A DNA stretch of 29,709 nt, from positions 1-29,709 of the forward strand of contig CAJTKB010000012.1 of the NCBI GenBank assembly GCA_910576925.1, in the 5' to 3' direction. The number at the start of each line of letters is the position of its first letter. Within the stretch, counting starts at the first letter, position 1. The notes beneath the pieces were generated by a model. The model was not told the origin of the DNA. It searched no databases and was given only the letters and a program-made list of their open reading frames with translations. Below, piece by piece: positions 1 through 7,313 of this stretch. The position numbers and the translations under genes are program-made. Source of the DNA: an uncultured Bacilli bacterium (GTDB taxonomy: Bacteria; Bacillota_I; Bacilli_A; RF39; UBA660).

Positions 1-2
1 AA

Positions 3-79
3 TGGTGGGCGATATAGGACTCGAACCTATGACCCCCTGCTTGTAAGGCAGGTGCTCTAACCAACTGAGCTAATCGCCC
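3..79 (-). tRNA. tRNA-Val (anticodon TAC)
   Basis: Read on the minus strand this folds into a full cloverleaf. The acceptor stem is GGGCGAT with ATCGCCC, the anticodon stem is CCTGC with GCAGG around the loop CTTACAA, the T arm is ATAGG-TTCGAGT-CCTAT, and CCA is encoded at 3-5. The anticodon TAC reads GTA valine codons. A consensus sigma-A promoter lies just upstream at 103-131. Confidence 0.96.
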
Positions 80-102
80 AAGAAATGTACTTGACATAAT
101 CA

Positions 103-131
103 AATATATCAGTTTATTTTTTATTTGTCAA
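103..131 (-). promoter_or_regulatory. sigma-A promoter of tRNA-Val
   Basis: On the minus strand TTGACA (126-131) and TATATT (103-108) are separated by 17 bases. Transcription would start about 15-20 bases before the mature tRNA 5' end at 79. Confidence 0.75.
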
Positions 132-179
132 TATTTTTCAAAATGTTTTTCATTTATTTTGATATATTCTATTATTTAG

Positions 180-554
180 TTAACTTTTAGAGTTATAAAC
201 TAAATCATTTAATTCTTCTTTTTTGTATTCTATCCAATTATTCAATTTTTTCTTTAATGTAGAAAATCCTAAAGAGGTCTCACTAATTTTATTTTTGTTT
301 TTTTTATTTATTCTATAATCAAAGTTTTTAATACTTAATTTTAAATGATTTCTTTCCTGATTAACTTCTAATATTTTTACATTTATTATTTCATTTAATT
401 CAACATAATCACTTATATTTTTGACAAATCCATCACTTATCTCTGATATATGCACTAAACCGCTATAATTATCTTCTAGACTAATAAAAATTCCGTATGT
501 TTCTATTCCTGATACTGTTCCTGTCACTATCTGATTTTTTGTATAGTTAGTCAT
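180..554 (-). CDS. yugI: S1-domain RNA-binding protein, YugI/GSP13 (CvfD) family
   Basis: This 124-residue protein has one S1 domain at about residues 6-75, with the typical GTVSGIETYGIFISL opening and the GLVHISEIS motif. The C-terminal tail contains GFSTLKKKLNNWI, the feature that separates YugI/GSP13 from other short S1 proteins. In Bacillus and streptococci this family binds the small ribosomal subunit and acts in stress and post-transcriptional control. The ATG follows an AGGTGA ribosome binding site. It is divergent from yutI, with an extended -10 (TGTTATAAT, -10 at 576-581) in the shared 89-base gap. No terminator was seen between it and tRNA-Val. Family assignment is firm; the exact regulatory role is not visible here. 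Confidence 0.87.
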   Translation of the reverse strand: MTNYTKNQIVTGTVSGIETYGIFISLEDNYSGLVHISEISDGFVKNISDYVELNEIINVKILEVNQERNHLKLSIKNFDYRINKKNKNKISETSLGFSTLKKKLNNWIEYKKEELNDLVYNSKS

Positions 555-593
555 AACTTCACCTACTTCTTAATTATTATAACACACTTTTTA

Positions 594-622
594 TTTACTA
601 TGTAATTTTTTATAGTTATAAT
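594..622 (+). promoter_or_regulatory. sigma-A promoter of yutI
   Basis: TTTACT (594-599), 17 bases, then TATAAT (617-622). A GGGTGA ribosome binding site follows before the ATG at 644. It overlaps the divergent yugI promoter region, whose -10 is at 576-581 on the other strand. Confidence 0.6.
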
Positions 623-643
623 TATTGTGGGTGATTTATTATT

Positions 644-880
644 ATGGAAAATGATAAAATAATTAAAAAAATTAATGAACAAATTGAAAAGATCAAACCT
701 TTTATTATGAATGAAGGTGGAAGTTTAGAATTTATTAAATTCGAAGATGGTATCGTTTATATATCTTTAGGTGGTGCCTGTGCTAATTGTAGCTTAATAG
801 ATGTTACTCTTAAGGAAGGAATTGAAGAAATTATTAAAAGTGAAATTCCAGAAGTAATAGAAGTTAGAAGAGTTGATTAG
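644..880 (+). CDS. yutI: NifU C-terminal-domain iron-sulfur scaffold (YutI type)
   Basis: This 78-residue protein is a single NifU-like domain. The conserved core GGACANCS places Cys46 and Cys49 in the CxxC pair that binds an Fe-S cluster, usually at a dimer interface. Such stand-alone proteins (YutI, Nfu) carry clusters from the SUF machinery to client enzymes in the cytoplasm. The length and the MNEGGSLEFIKFEDG opening match the family. It is a single plus-strand gene with its own promoter, and it converges on yutH with only 7 bases between stop codons. Placement beside yutH, with yutD and yunB nearby, echoes the Bacillus yut region. No SUF gene lies in the window. Confidence 0.92.
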   Translation: MENDKIIKKINEQIEKIKPFIMNEGGSLEFIKFEDGIVYISLGGACANCSLIDVTLKEGIEEIIKSEIPEVIEVRRVD

Positions 881-887
881 TATTTAA

Positions 888-1784
888 TTATATCCAGTCT
901 ATACTGGGTATTTTTGTTTTTTGACTTATTATTTTATATATTGTATTTAAATAGTTTTCATATTCTTTCTGTCTTTTTATTATAGTTAGAATGTCCTCTT
1001 CTTTCTCTTTTTCATTTATTATCTTTTCATATAAATCAAAGTAAAATGATGGGTAAAGCATTCTTCCATAAAGAAGACCATAGCCATAATTACTTAAATT
1101 TACAGCGTTTAATGTTTCTATTATTGTATTTCTATCATAAGTATTACTTATAAACAGTTCTTTTAAATAGCCACTTATATCTCTTGATGGATGATCTATT
1201 ATTATGTTTAAGGGATTGTAAAATGATAAATGAGAGTTTTCAGTTATTCTTCTATGACTTATAACAAGATTATCTAAATTAGTTTTTCTAACTGTTAAAA
1301 TATAATTATTAATATAGGATATTGCATTCTCTGCTAGACCTAAATAATAATCTACACTGCTATCTAGTATTTTGTATCTATTATTTAAATGTTTTCTTTG
1401 ATATTCAATATAATCTATCTTTTTTTCTATCAAACCTATCCAATCATTTCTTAATAATGCTGAATATTCTCTATTTAGTATTATTTCATTTTTATTAAAA
1501 TCCTTATAGTTTAATTTTCCTATTACACTATTATTGTTTAATTCTAAGAGAACAAAAGGCCTATTATTAAGTAACGTTACAGGTGAGTTATTTCTGTTAG
1601 GAATAATTTTATGGTATTTAGTCAAATTATTTCTAAGATTATATATTGCATTTATTTCATTTATATTTCTAATAGTGTATACAAATACATATCTCTTATT
1701 ATTGTTATCGAAATAATAATAACCATCTTTTTCATGAATGGTTATATTTATAAGATTGTAATAATATTCTAAAAAATTTTTCAT
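888..1784 (-). CDS. yutH: Spore coat-associated YutH (CotS-family, kinase-like fold)
   Basis: This 298-residue protein looks like YutH, a mother-cell sporulation protein with an aminoglycoside-phosphotransferase/CotS-like fold. The diagnostic segment is at about residues 177-210, where HRRITENSHLSFYNPLN replaces the kinase catalytic HGDxxxxN loop and IIDHPSRDISGYLKEL replaces the DFD segment. The normal catalytic Asp is absent, so it is probably a pseudokinase with a structural coat role; that is inference. An upstream in-frame GTG (1796) exists, but the ATG at 1784 is preferred because AAGGGTGAG lies 7 bases before it. A sigma-E-like promoter at 1806-1834 supports mother-cell expression. It is next to yutI, as in Bacillus. 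Confidence 0.8.
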   Translation of the reverse strand: MKNFLEYYYNLINITIHEKDGYYYFDNNNKRYVFVYTIRNINEINAIYNLRNNLTKYHKIIPNRNNSPVTLLNNRPFVLLELNNNSVIGKLNYKDFNKNEIILNREYSALLRNDWIGLIEKKIDYIEYQRKHLNNRYKILDSSVDYYLGLAENAISYINNYILTVRKTNLDNLVISHRRITENSHLSFYNPLNIIIDHPSRDISGYLKELFISNTYDRNTIIETLNAVNLSNYGYGLLYGRMLYPSFYFDLYEKIINEKEKEEDILTIIKRQKEYENYLNTIYKIISQKTKIPSIDWI

Positions 1785-1805
1785 GTTTGGACTCACCCTT
1801 ATTAA

Positions 1806-1834
1806 AGTTTATGAAAAACAAAAAAGAGATATGC
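1806..1834 (-). promoter_or_regulatory. sigma-E-like promoter of yutH
   Basis: On the minus strand GCATATC (1828-1834), 14 bases, then CATAAACT (1806-1813). This resembles the mother-cell sigma-E pattern KMATATT-N14/15-CATACAHT. The ribosome binding site AAGGGTGAG begins only 5 bases beyond the -10 edge, so the leader would be extremely short. Confidence 0.6.
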
Positions 1835-1842
1835 ATTTTTCT

Positions 1843-2742
1843 TTACATACTCTTACTTAAATTATTATCTTCGCTATTATTTCCTAGTAATTTTAAAGCT
1901 GCTTCTATTCTTGCTGCTTCTTCTCTTTCCTTTTCTACTTTTTCTTTTCTTCTTTGAAGCTCAGCTTCTTTTTCTGCTATTTGTTTATTTCTAGCTTCAA
2001 TTGCTTTTTGTAACTCAATAATATTATTGTTTTTTTGCTCTGTAGCTTCTCTTAGATTATTTTGCTCTTCTTTTAATCTTGCTTCTACTTTATTTTGACG
2101 AGCCATAGTTTCTTTTACTAAAGCATCAATTGGATTTATTTCTGTAGTTTGTTTACTATCTTGTTCTACCACAACATCAATTTTTGGTCTAGCAGTTGAT
2201 GGCATTGGTCTTACTCTTCCTATAGTGGAAGAAGAATTTTCTATTGTAGATGTAGATAAGTTGTCTGATTGGCTCATATTACTCTCTGTTTCATTTTGAA
2301 CTTGATAACTATCTATTTTTTTTAGCTTCTTATTGGTTTTTTCTTTAATGAATTTTATCATATAATTTGCCAGCCTTAATGGTTTATTTCCTATATGAAT
2401 TATTTCTTTACTTCTCTGTAAAGCTATTATAGTCTTTTCGTTTATTTTTATTTTATTATCCAAATTATCAACTATTCCCTGCTCTATCATATATTTACTA
2501 CCTGAAAATTCTTCTTTTTTTTCGGTTAATTCTTTAATATTTTGTTGATATTTCTCTATTTCCTTGTTTATTTTTTTATTAGCAACTTTTTTTGTAACCA
2601 TACTAAGTAGTCCATATTTTCTTCTTTTTTTGACATTTTTAATAGATAGTTCTGATAACCTAATAGCTCTACTAGGCTTTTGGCTTTCTACTTTATCTTC
2701 AACATTATTTAGTGCTAAATTTCCTATTATTGCATTATCCAT
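1843..2742 (-). CDS. Coiled-coil protein of unknown function
   Basis: I do not recognise this 299-residue protein. Residues 1-130 are Lys/Glu-rich and predicted helical, with the stretch KKVANKKINKEIEKYQQ. Residues about 145-200 are a Ser/Thr/Pro-rich linker containing GRVRPMPSTARPK. Residues about 205-285 form a long charged coiled coil rich in Glu, Lys, Arg and Ala. There is no signal peptide or membrane segment, so it is likely cytoplasmic and could be a scaffold. It follows the DUF1292 gene after 15 bases, which include an AGGAGG ribosome binding site, so the two form an operon from the promoter at 3062-3089. The coiled coil makes distant homology calls unreliable. Confidence 0.7.
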   Translation of the reverse strand: MDNAIIGNLALNNVEDKVESQKPSRAIRLSELSIKNVKKRRKYGLLSMVTKKVANKKINKEIEKYQQNIKELTEKKEEFSGSKYMIEQGIVDNLDNKIKINEKTIIALQRSKEIIHIGNKPLRLANYMIKFIKEKTNKKLKKIDSYQVQNETESNMSQSDNLSTSTIENSSSTIGRVRPMPSTARPKIDVVVEQDSKQTTEINPIDALVKETMARQNKVEARLKEEQNNLREATEQKNNNIIELQKAIEARNKQIAEKEAELQRRKEKVEKEREEAARIEAALKLLGNNSEDNNLSKSM

Positions 2743-2757
2743 GATTCATTCCTCCTG

Positions 2758-3024
2758 TTAGTCTTCTTTTGATAGTTCTCTTAAAACGTCTTTTATTCTA
2801 CTCCATTCACTATCACTATCTATTCCTACTAGTTTAGGAGTATCTCCTGTATGCTCTATATTTGATACATAAACTGTTACATTTCCATTTTCATCTTTTT
2901 CATTTTTTGTATATACAACATATTCTTTTTTTGTATCTTTAAATTCGAATGCTATTATAACTTCAACTTCTTCTACACTTCCGTCCTCATTTACTATAGA
3001 CATTACTTTTTTTTCTTCTTCCAT
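2758..3024 (-). CDS. DUF1292 (YrzB-like) small acidic protein
   Basis: This 88-residue acidic protein matches the DUF1292 pattern. It has an N-terminal segment VNEDGSVEEVEVIIAFEF, then KKEYVVYT, then VYVSNIEHTGDTPKLVGIDSDSEWSRI near the C terminus. The family is widespread in Firmicutes, has no established biochemical function, and is often found near YrrK/RuvX, which is not in this window. The start has AAGGAGAAG six bases upstream. It is the first gene of an operon with the coiled-coil protein. Confidence 0.8.
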   Translation of the reverse strand: MEEEKKVMSIVNEDGSVEEVEVIIAFEFKDTKKEYVVYTKNEKDENGNVTVYVSNIEHTGDTPKLVGIDSDSEWSRIKDVLRELSKED

Positions 3025-3061
3025 TATATCTTCTCCTTACTATTCTTATCATATATATTTA

Positions 3062-3089
3062 ATTCTATCATATTTTAAATAATTTGCAA
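3062..3089 (-). promoter_or_regulatory. sigma-A promoter of the DUF1292 operon
   Basis: On the minus strand TTGCAA (3084-3089), 16 bases, then TAGAAT (3062-3067). It lies about 38 bases upstream of the DUF1292 ATG and just after the yutD stop codon. Confidence 0.55.
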
Positions 3090-3097
3090 GTATAGTA

Positions 3098-3481
3098 TCA
3101 GATTTTTTTTAATAAGAAATAATTAGCCTTGTAACTACAATAGTTCTCTATATACTCATCAACTTTATTTATATCATTAATATTATTAAATATTTCATTT
3201 GTTTTATCACAAAATCCTTTTAATCTTAATTTATCATAGGAGTAATCTCCTAAAATATAGTCATATTTTTCAAAATAATCTGTATATAATTTTTTTATTT
3301 CATCTATATTAAAACATTCATTTTTCTCTCTAATTATTTTATATTTATACTTGTCAATTTCAACTACTTTTGAAATTGTATTTTTTCTTTTAGTTTCTTC
3401 TTTATTTTCTAGATGATTTTCTTTATTACGAGATTTATTGCTTTGTATGTTTTTATTATTTTTTACTTGTATTTTCATCAT
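3098..3481 (-). CDS. yutD: YutD family protein (DUF1027)
   Basis: This 127-residue protein has a Lys/Asn/Glu-rich N-terminal extension (about 1-45) followed by a YutD-like domain. The signature is YDYILGDYSYDKLRLKGF at about residues 75-92, then a C-terminal YIENYCSYKANYFLLKK. YutD has no established function, though it is near-universal in Bacilli. Two adjacent ATG codons (3481 and 3478) could start it; GGTGAT lies just upstream of both. It follows yunB after 25 bases and likely shares the sigma-E-like operon promoter at 4474-4502. In Bacillus yutD also lies near yutH, yutI and yunB, so the context supports the call. Confidence 0.78.
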   Translation of the reverse strand: MMKIQVKNNKNIQSNKSRNKENHLENKEETKRKNTISKVVEIDKYKYKIIREKNECFNIDEIKKLYTDYFEKYDYILGDYSYDKLRLKGFCDKTNEIFNNINDINKVDEYIENYCSYKANYFLLKKI

Positions 3482-3506
3482 ACTATCACCATATTAATTA
3501 TAGCAA

Positions 3507-4280
3507 TTATTCAGTTAAGGGTAAAGAATAACTTTCGGATAGTCTTTCAAGACTTTCGTTATAATAATTTGGGACACTTCCTTGAATTATTTTCATAGCA
3601 ATCGGAATATTTTTTATAATAGTTACATCCTTTGTAGAAATTGGCATAGTAATTCTTTCTGTTATTTTCACTTCAATATCTACTTCTAAATAAGCATTAT
3701 TAAGACCATATGACTTAATATTAGTTCTAATAGATGTTAATACTTCTCCAATAAAAGATAATTTTATAGGAATAGATGGACCAGTGTTGGCAAATAAAGT
3801 TTCTCCAAATAAACTTCCACCTTTTATTTCACAGACTATTCCACTTTTTATATTTTTAAATGTTGATCCCTTTATACTCTTACCAATAGGAATATTAGCA
3901 TCTTCTCCATCCTCTAACTTTAATATTCTATCTTGAACTGCTTCAGATACCTTTTTTAATAGCAAATTAACATTTTGAGCATTAAAATCAATTAGTTGTA
4001 TTTCATCTTCATCATTTTTATTTAATTTTAGTAAATTTTTTTCAAGATCTGTTTTATCTACAACTTCATTAACTGATTCATTGATTACAAGAGTTGCTAT
4101 TCTTTTAGCCTCTATATTAGCATATCTTATGATACCTGGACTAATTTTTTTACCTATTTTAATAACATTATAATAACTAACAAGAGTAGTTATTATAATT
4201 AAAAAGATGGTTAAGTTTCTTTTATTTATTTTAAATTTACAAGAATAACATCTTCTCCTATTTTTTTGATATCGCTCCAA
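3507..4280 (-). CDS. yunB: Sporulation protein YunB
   Basis: This 257-residue protein matches YunB, a sigma-E-controlled mother-cell sporulation protein. It has a short basic N terminus, one membrane segment at about residues 23-40 (NLTIFLIIITTLVSYY), then a conserved exterior domain containing YANIEAKRIATLVINESV, a long stretch with IPIGKSIKGS, and GSLFGETLFANTGPSIPIKLSFIGEV. Its terminal region PNYYNESLERLSESYSL is also typical. The start is a TTG at 4280, overlapping ylmC by 55 bases. No ATG occurs in frame before the membrane segment, and the basic N terminus resembles other YunBs. AGGAGA inside this overlap is not followed by a usable in-frame start. It is between ylmC and yutD in one operon. 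Confidence 0.88.
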   Translation of the reverse strand: MERYQKNRRRCYSCKFKINKRNLTIFLIIITTLVSYYNVIKIGKKISPGIIRYANIEAKRIATLVINESVNEVVDKTDLEKNLLKLNKNDEDEIQLIDFNAQNVNLLLKKVSEAVQDRILKLEDGEDANIPIGKSIKGSTFKNIKSGIVCEIKGGSLFGETLFANTGPSIPIKLSFIGEVLTSIRTNIKSYGLNNAYLEVDIEVKITERITMPISTKDVTIIKNIPIAMKIIQGSVPNYYNESLERLSESYSLPLTE

Positions 4281-4456
4281 GATATTTCTAGTTCGCTGTC
4301 TTTGTTTAAAAATGTAAACATACCACCCTTTCCTTCTATAATTAGTGATTTGATATTTCCTGTTTGCTCTTCTACTTTTACATCAATAATATTTCCGATA
4401 TTTCTCCCATCATTTATATTTACTAAATTTTTATTTTGTAAGTCTGACAATCGCAT
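4226..4456 (-). CDS. ylmC: PRC-barrel protein, YlmC/YmxH family
   Basis: This 76-residue protein is a single PRC-barrel domain of the YlmC/YmxH sporulation family. It begins with MRLSDLQNKNLVNINDG and ends with EISWSDIKKIGEDVILVNL, both typical. The function is unknown, but the family occurs in spore formers. Its position close to sigG matches Bacillus, where ylmC lies downstream of sigG, hence the symbol; the paralogue YmxH cannot be excluded. AGGTGA precedes the ATG. It overlaps the start of yunB by 55 bases, suggesting translational coupling. A sigma-E-like promoter lies at 4474-4502. Confidence 0.85.
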   Translation of the reverse strand: MRLSDLQNKNLVNINDGRNIGNIIDVKVEEQTGNIKSLIIEGKGGMFTFLNKDSELEISWSDIKKIGEDVILVNLK

Positions 4457-4473
4457 ATGTAATCACCTATTTT

Positions 4474-4502
4474 ATTGTATAAGAAAAGAAGCTTAATTAT
4501 GC
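4474..4502 (-). promoter_or_regulatory. sigma-E-like promoter of ylmC-yunB-yutD
   Basis: On the minus strand GCATAAT (4496-4502), 14 bases, then TATACAAT (4474-4481). This matches 6 of 7 and 7 of 8 positions of the sigma-E pattern. The AGGTGA ribosome binding site starts 5 bases past the -10 edge. The -35 overlaps the end of the TSCPD gene and a terminator stem. Confidence 0.6.
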
Positions 4503-4507
4503 TTCTT
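4478..4507 (-). terminator. Terminator after the TSCPD gene
   Basis: On the minus strand AAGAAGC and GCTTCTT form a 7-bp stem around an 8-base loop, followed by TTCTTAT. The stem includes the last codons and stop of the TSCPD gene. The T-run is weak, so termination may be partial. Confidence 0.5.
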
Positions 4508-4760
4508 GTTTTTGCTCTTCTAAGGTTTTTTCAAGACTTTTTGCAAGTTCATTTGCACAAGATGTATTTCTTGCGCCACATATATTATCTTTACACATAT
4601 CAATTATTTTTTCTGCTTCCCAGTTATTTAAAATTTTAGATAGTATTTGTAAATTTCCAGGGCAACCTCCATGAAACTTTATATTAGATACTTTATTAGC
4701 ATCAATATCATATTCTATTTCTTTTGCACAAGTTCCTGTTGTTTTATATTTGCAATGCAT
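4497..4760 (-). CDS. TSCPD-domain protein (TIGR03905-like)
   Basis: This 87-residue cysteine-rich protein matches the stand-alone TSCPD family, related to the C-terminal domain of some ribonucleotide reductases. Seen are TTGTCAKEIEYDI, FHGGCPGNLQILSKIL and CGARNTSCANELAKSL. Conserved cysteines are C11, C33, C61 and C68, suggesting metal binding. The eponymous TSCPD motif reads TSCAN here, a small divergence. The function of the stand-alone proteins is unknown. It follows sigG after 26 bases, with GAGGTGA as ribosome binding site, so it is probably co-transcribed with sigG. Whether this gives it a forespore role is inference. Confidence 0.82.
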   Translation of the reverse strand: MHCKYKTTGTCAKEIEYDIDANKVSNIKFHGGCPGNLQILSKILNNWEAEKIIDMCKDNICGARNTSCANELAKSLEKTLEEQKQEA

Positions 4761-4786
4761 TTATTTCACCTCAAATATATTTAAAC

Positions 4787-5560
4787 TTATTTTAAAGTTT
4801 TTTTCAACTGTTTAATTGCAGATTTTTCAAGCCTTGATACTTGTGCTTGACTAATCATTAGTTCATCTGCTATTTCCATTTGAGTCTTTCCTATTATAAA
4901 TCTTTCATCTAAAATGAATTTTTCTCTTTCATTTAGTGATTCCATAGCATCGTTTACTGACATTCTTATTTCTAGGTCTTTATTATTTGCTTTTTTATCC
5001 TCTATTTGATCATACAAATATATTGTATCTCCACCATCATTATATACAGATGAAAATAAACTAATAGGATCTTTTAATGATTCAAGCGACATTATTATAT
5101 CATATCTAGAGGTATCTAACATTTTTGCAAGTTCCTCATAATCTGGAAGTTTTCCTGTTTTAGATAAATACTCCTCTTGAATTTTTAAAGCCTTATAGGC
5201 TGTATCTTTTAGTGATCTACTAATTCTAATACTATTATTATCTCTAATATATCTTTTTATTTCTCCCAAAATCATAGGTACAGCATATGTTGAGAATCTT
5301 ACCTCATGGGAAAGGTCAAAATTGTCTATTGCTTTCATAAGACCAATACAACCTACTTGAAATAGATCATCCATATTACCTTTGCCTACAAACTTCTTTA
5401 ATATAGATAAAACTAATTTTAAGTTTCCGTTCGCAAGTTTTTCTCGTGCATTTTTATCTCCATTTTTTGCTTTTATGAATAACTCTGTCATTTCTTTATG
5501 AGTTAATACCTCTAAATTACTAGTATTTACTCCACTTATTTCAACTTTATTTAGTGCCAT
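4787..5560 (-). CDS. sigG: RNA polymerase sporulation sigma factor SigG
   Basis: This 257-residue sigma-70-family factor directs late forespore transcription. The N terminus NKVEISGVNTSNLEVLT is the sigma-G signature, equivalent to the Gin-binding region of Bacillus SigG and absent from SigF. Region 2 contains DDLFQVGCIGLMKAIDNFD and RFSTYAVPMILGEIKRYI; region 3 begins near RDNNSIRISRSLKDTAYKAL; region 4 contains NEREKFILDERFIIGKTQMEIADELMISQ split across its helix-turn-helix. Length equals that of Bacillus SigG (about 260). Unlike Bacillus it is not preceded by spoIIG/sigE but by a pseudouridine synthase gene 65 bases away. A sigma-F/G-like promoter and an inverted repeat lie in that gap. 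Confidence 0.96.
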   Translation of the reverse strand: MALNKVEISGVNTSNLEVLTHKEMTELFIKAKNGDKNAREKLANGNLKLVLSILKKFVGKGNMDDLFQVGCIGLMKAIDNFDLSHEVRFSTYAVPMILGEIKRYIRDNNSIRISRSLKDTAYKALKIQEEYLSKTGKLPDYEELAKMLDTSRYDIIMSLESLKDPISLFSSVYNDGGDTIYLYDQIEDKKANNKDLEIRMSVNDAMESLNEREKFILDERFIIGKTQMEIADELMISQAQVSRLEKSAIKQLKKTLK

Positions 5561-5573
5561 TATTATCTTCCTT

Positions 5574-5592
5574 TCACCTATATAGAGGGTGA
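5574..5592 (-). promoter_or_regulatory. Inverted repeat before sigG, possible translation block
   Basis: On the minus strand TCACC (5588-5592) can pair with GGTGA (5574-5578) across a 9-base loop. The second arm directly precedes the AAGGAAG ribosome binding site. The stem is only 5 bp, so its effect is uncertain. Confidence 0.35.
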
Positions 5593-5610
5593 TAGAAAGA
5601 ATTTTTATGC
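5581..5610 (-). promoter_or_regulatory. Candidate sigma-F/sigma-G promoter of sigG
   Basis: On the minus strand GCATA (5606-5610) is followed after 18 bases by CTCTATA (5581-5587). The -35 fits the forespore GHATR pattern exactly; the -10 matches about 5 of 7 positions of CATWMTA. No good sigma-A promoter is seen in this gap. Confidence 0.4.
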
Positions 5611-5625
5611 ATTTTTTAATATTTA

Positions 5626-6468
5626 TTATTTATCTTCTTTTAATATTTTATTAAATTGTTTAGGAATCTTAGATGTATAAGTATATGTTTTTTTATCAAG
5701 AGGATTAGTAATAGTTAAAGAATAGCCATGTAAATAAAGACGCTTTTCTTTATCATTTTCACCATACTTTTTGTCTCCAACTATACTATTTTTTATGTGG
5801 GCTAATTGAACTCTTATTTGATTTTTACGACCTGTTTTTATGTTTATTGCTAATTTTGTATAGTTTTTACTTTCTTCTAGTACTTTGTAATTAGTAATTG
5901 CAACTTTTCCTTCTTTTGCAATATAGACTAGGTTAGCTTTATTTTCTTTAAGATTGTTTATTAGTTGCCCCTCTTTATTTCTTAGGTGTCCATTTACAAT
6001 AGCTATATATTCTCTTTTGGTTGTTTCATTCCAATCTTTTTGATAAAGATCTTTTATTCTTTCATTTTTAGCTAGTAATAATACTCCACTTGTATCCTTA
6101 TCTAGTCTATGAACTATAAATATTTTTGCGTTTTTATTATTAGCCTTTAGGTATTCTGAGACTAAATGATAAACTGTTCTTTCTTTTTCCTTTCTTGTTG
6201 CTATTGTTAATATATTACTTGGCTTATCTACTACTATAATATTTTTATCTTCATATATAATAGGAAATGGTAAGGTATTTTCACTCTTATTTGTATCGAT
6301 TATTATTTCCGAATTAACATTTAAGGGATAATCAAACTTAGTAGTATTTACTCCATCTACATAAATACTTTTATGAGTTAAGTATTCCTTTACCCTTTTT
6401 TTAGGAATGTTACTATTAGTTATTAAATATTCTAGCAAAGATGATTTATATTTTACTTTTATTTTCAT
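5626..6468 (-). CDS. RluA-family 23S rRNA pseudouridine synthase
   Basis: This 280-residue protein converts uridine to pseudouridine in RNA. An N-terminal S4-like region (about 1-60: KRVKEYLTHKSIYVDGV) precedes the catalytic domain. The catalytic motif HRLDKDTSGVLLLAK is at about residues 120-134, with Asp123 as the nucleophile. Later motifs TGRKNQIRVQLAHI and DKKYG are typical of RluA/RluD. The subgroup, and so the target uridine, cannot be fixed by eye. GAAGGAT precedes the ATG. It follows the HAD gene by 6 bases, so the two form one operon; no clear terminator separates it from sigG. Confidence 0.9.
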   Translation of the reverse strand: MKIKVKYKSSLLEYLITNSNIPKKRVKEYLTHKSIYVDGVNTTKFDYPLNVNSEIIIDTNKSENTLPFPIIYEDKNIIVVDKPSNILTIATRKEKERTVYHLVSEYLKANNKNAKIFIVHRLDKDTSGVLLLAKNERIKDLYQKDWNETTKREYIAIVNGHLRNKEGQLINNLKENKANLVYIAKEGKVAITNYKVLEESKNYTKLAINIKTGRKNQIRVQLAHIKNSIVGDKKYGENDKEKRLYLHGYSLTITNPLDKKTYTYTSKIPKQFNKILKEDK

Positions 6469-6474
6469 ATACTT

Positions 6475-7263
6475 TTATCCTTCTTTTTTATTTATAAAAA
6501 TTTCTTTTAATATATTTTCTACACCTTTTTTGTTGTTCGATAAAGTATTTTTTTTAGCAACTTTTTTTACTTCCTTAATTGCATTATCCATACTAACTCC
6601 ATATCCTACATTTTTAATTAGTTCAATATCATTGTAACTATCTCCTATTGCTATTATCTCTTCATTTTTTATTTTTTCCTTTTTAGATATTTTAATAGTT
6701 GCAGTATATTTTGATATGTTATTGGCTGTAAACTCTACTAAATAATCTTCTTTAGTATATTCTTGAAGATTAGTATTTATATTTAAATTCATTTCATCTA
6801 TTTGGTTCTTTAACTCTTTTCTTTGTTTACTAGTTTTAGTATGAATTTCTACTTTATATATTTTATTATTCTTTAAAAAATCTGTTATATCTCTAATAAT
6901 TATTTCATCATTTGAAGCATTTTCCAATACACATTTAGAATGATCTGTATATAAACATATTTTATAGTTTTTCTTATATTTAGAAATTATTTTTTTTATA
7001 ATTGTCTTTGTAATTGATTTTTCATAAATAACTTTTTCATTTATTACATCATATATATAACTTCCATTTAAAGAAATTATGTAGTCTATAAAATTAACAT
7101 CTTTAATATAGTCTAATATGTAATTTATTCCTCTACCAGTTGCTACTGTGAATTTATAATTTTTTCTTCTAATTTCATCGATTGTTAAAACTGTTGATAT
7201 TGGTATTGCTAAGTCATCATCTATTAATGTCTTATCAAAGTCACATACTATCATTCTATACAT
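6475..7263 (-). CDS. Cof-type HAD-superfamily phosphatase
   Basis: This 262-residue protein is a class-IIB (Cof/YidA type) HAD hydrolase that dephosphorylates small phosphorylated metabolites. Motif I is DFDKTLIDDD near the N terminus, with nucleophile Asp8 and Asp10. Motif II is SLNGS, and motifs III/IV include a Lys region followed by AIGDSYNDIELI near residue 210. The cap domain lies between. The substrate cannot be inferred. A GTG at 7272 would add three residues, but it sits inside the GTAGGTGG ribosome binding site; the ATG at 7263 is preferred. It starts an operon with the pseudouridine synthase. Confidence 0.88.
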   Translation of the reverse strand: MYRMIVCDFDKTLIDDDLAIPISTVLTIDEIRRKNYKFTVATGRGINYILDYIKDVNFIDYIISLNGSYIYDVINEKVIYEKSITKTIIKKIISKYKKNYKICLYTDHSKCVLENASNDEIIIRDITDFLKNNKIYKVEIHTKTSKQRKELKNQIDEMNLNINTNLQEYTKEDYLVEFTANNISKYTATIKISKKEKIKNEEIIAIGDSYNDIELIKNVGYGVSMDNAIKEVKKVAKKNTLSNNKKGVENILKEIFINKKEG

Positions 7264-7313
7264 ATTATCCACCTACTACTACATAATTTATAAAAGAAAA
7301 CTATTTTAATAAT

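Noticed and set aside
91..131. TTGACA and TGTCAA facing each other around the tRNA-Val promoter, as if a second promoter read outward
   Set aside because: No acceptable -10 follows the plus-strand TTGACA, and no plus-strand gene begins there; the symmetry is probably chance.
1534..1716. A 60-codon plus-strand ORF inside yutH
   Set aside because: It lies fully antisense to yutH, with hydrophobic composition expected from AT-rich antisense, and lacks a ribosome binding site.
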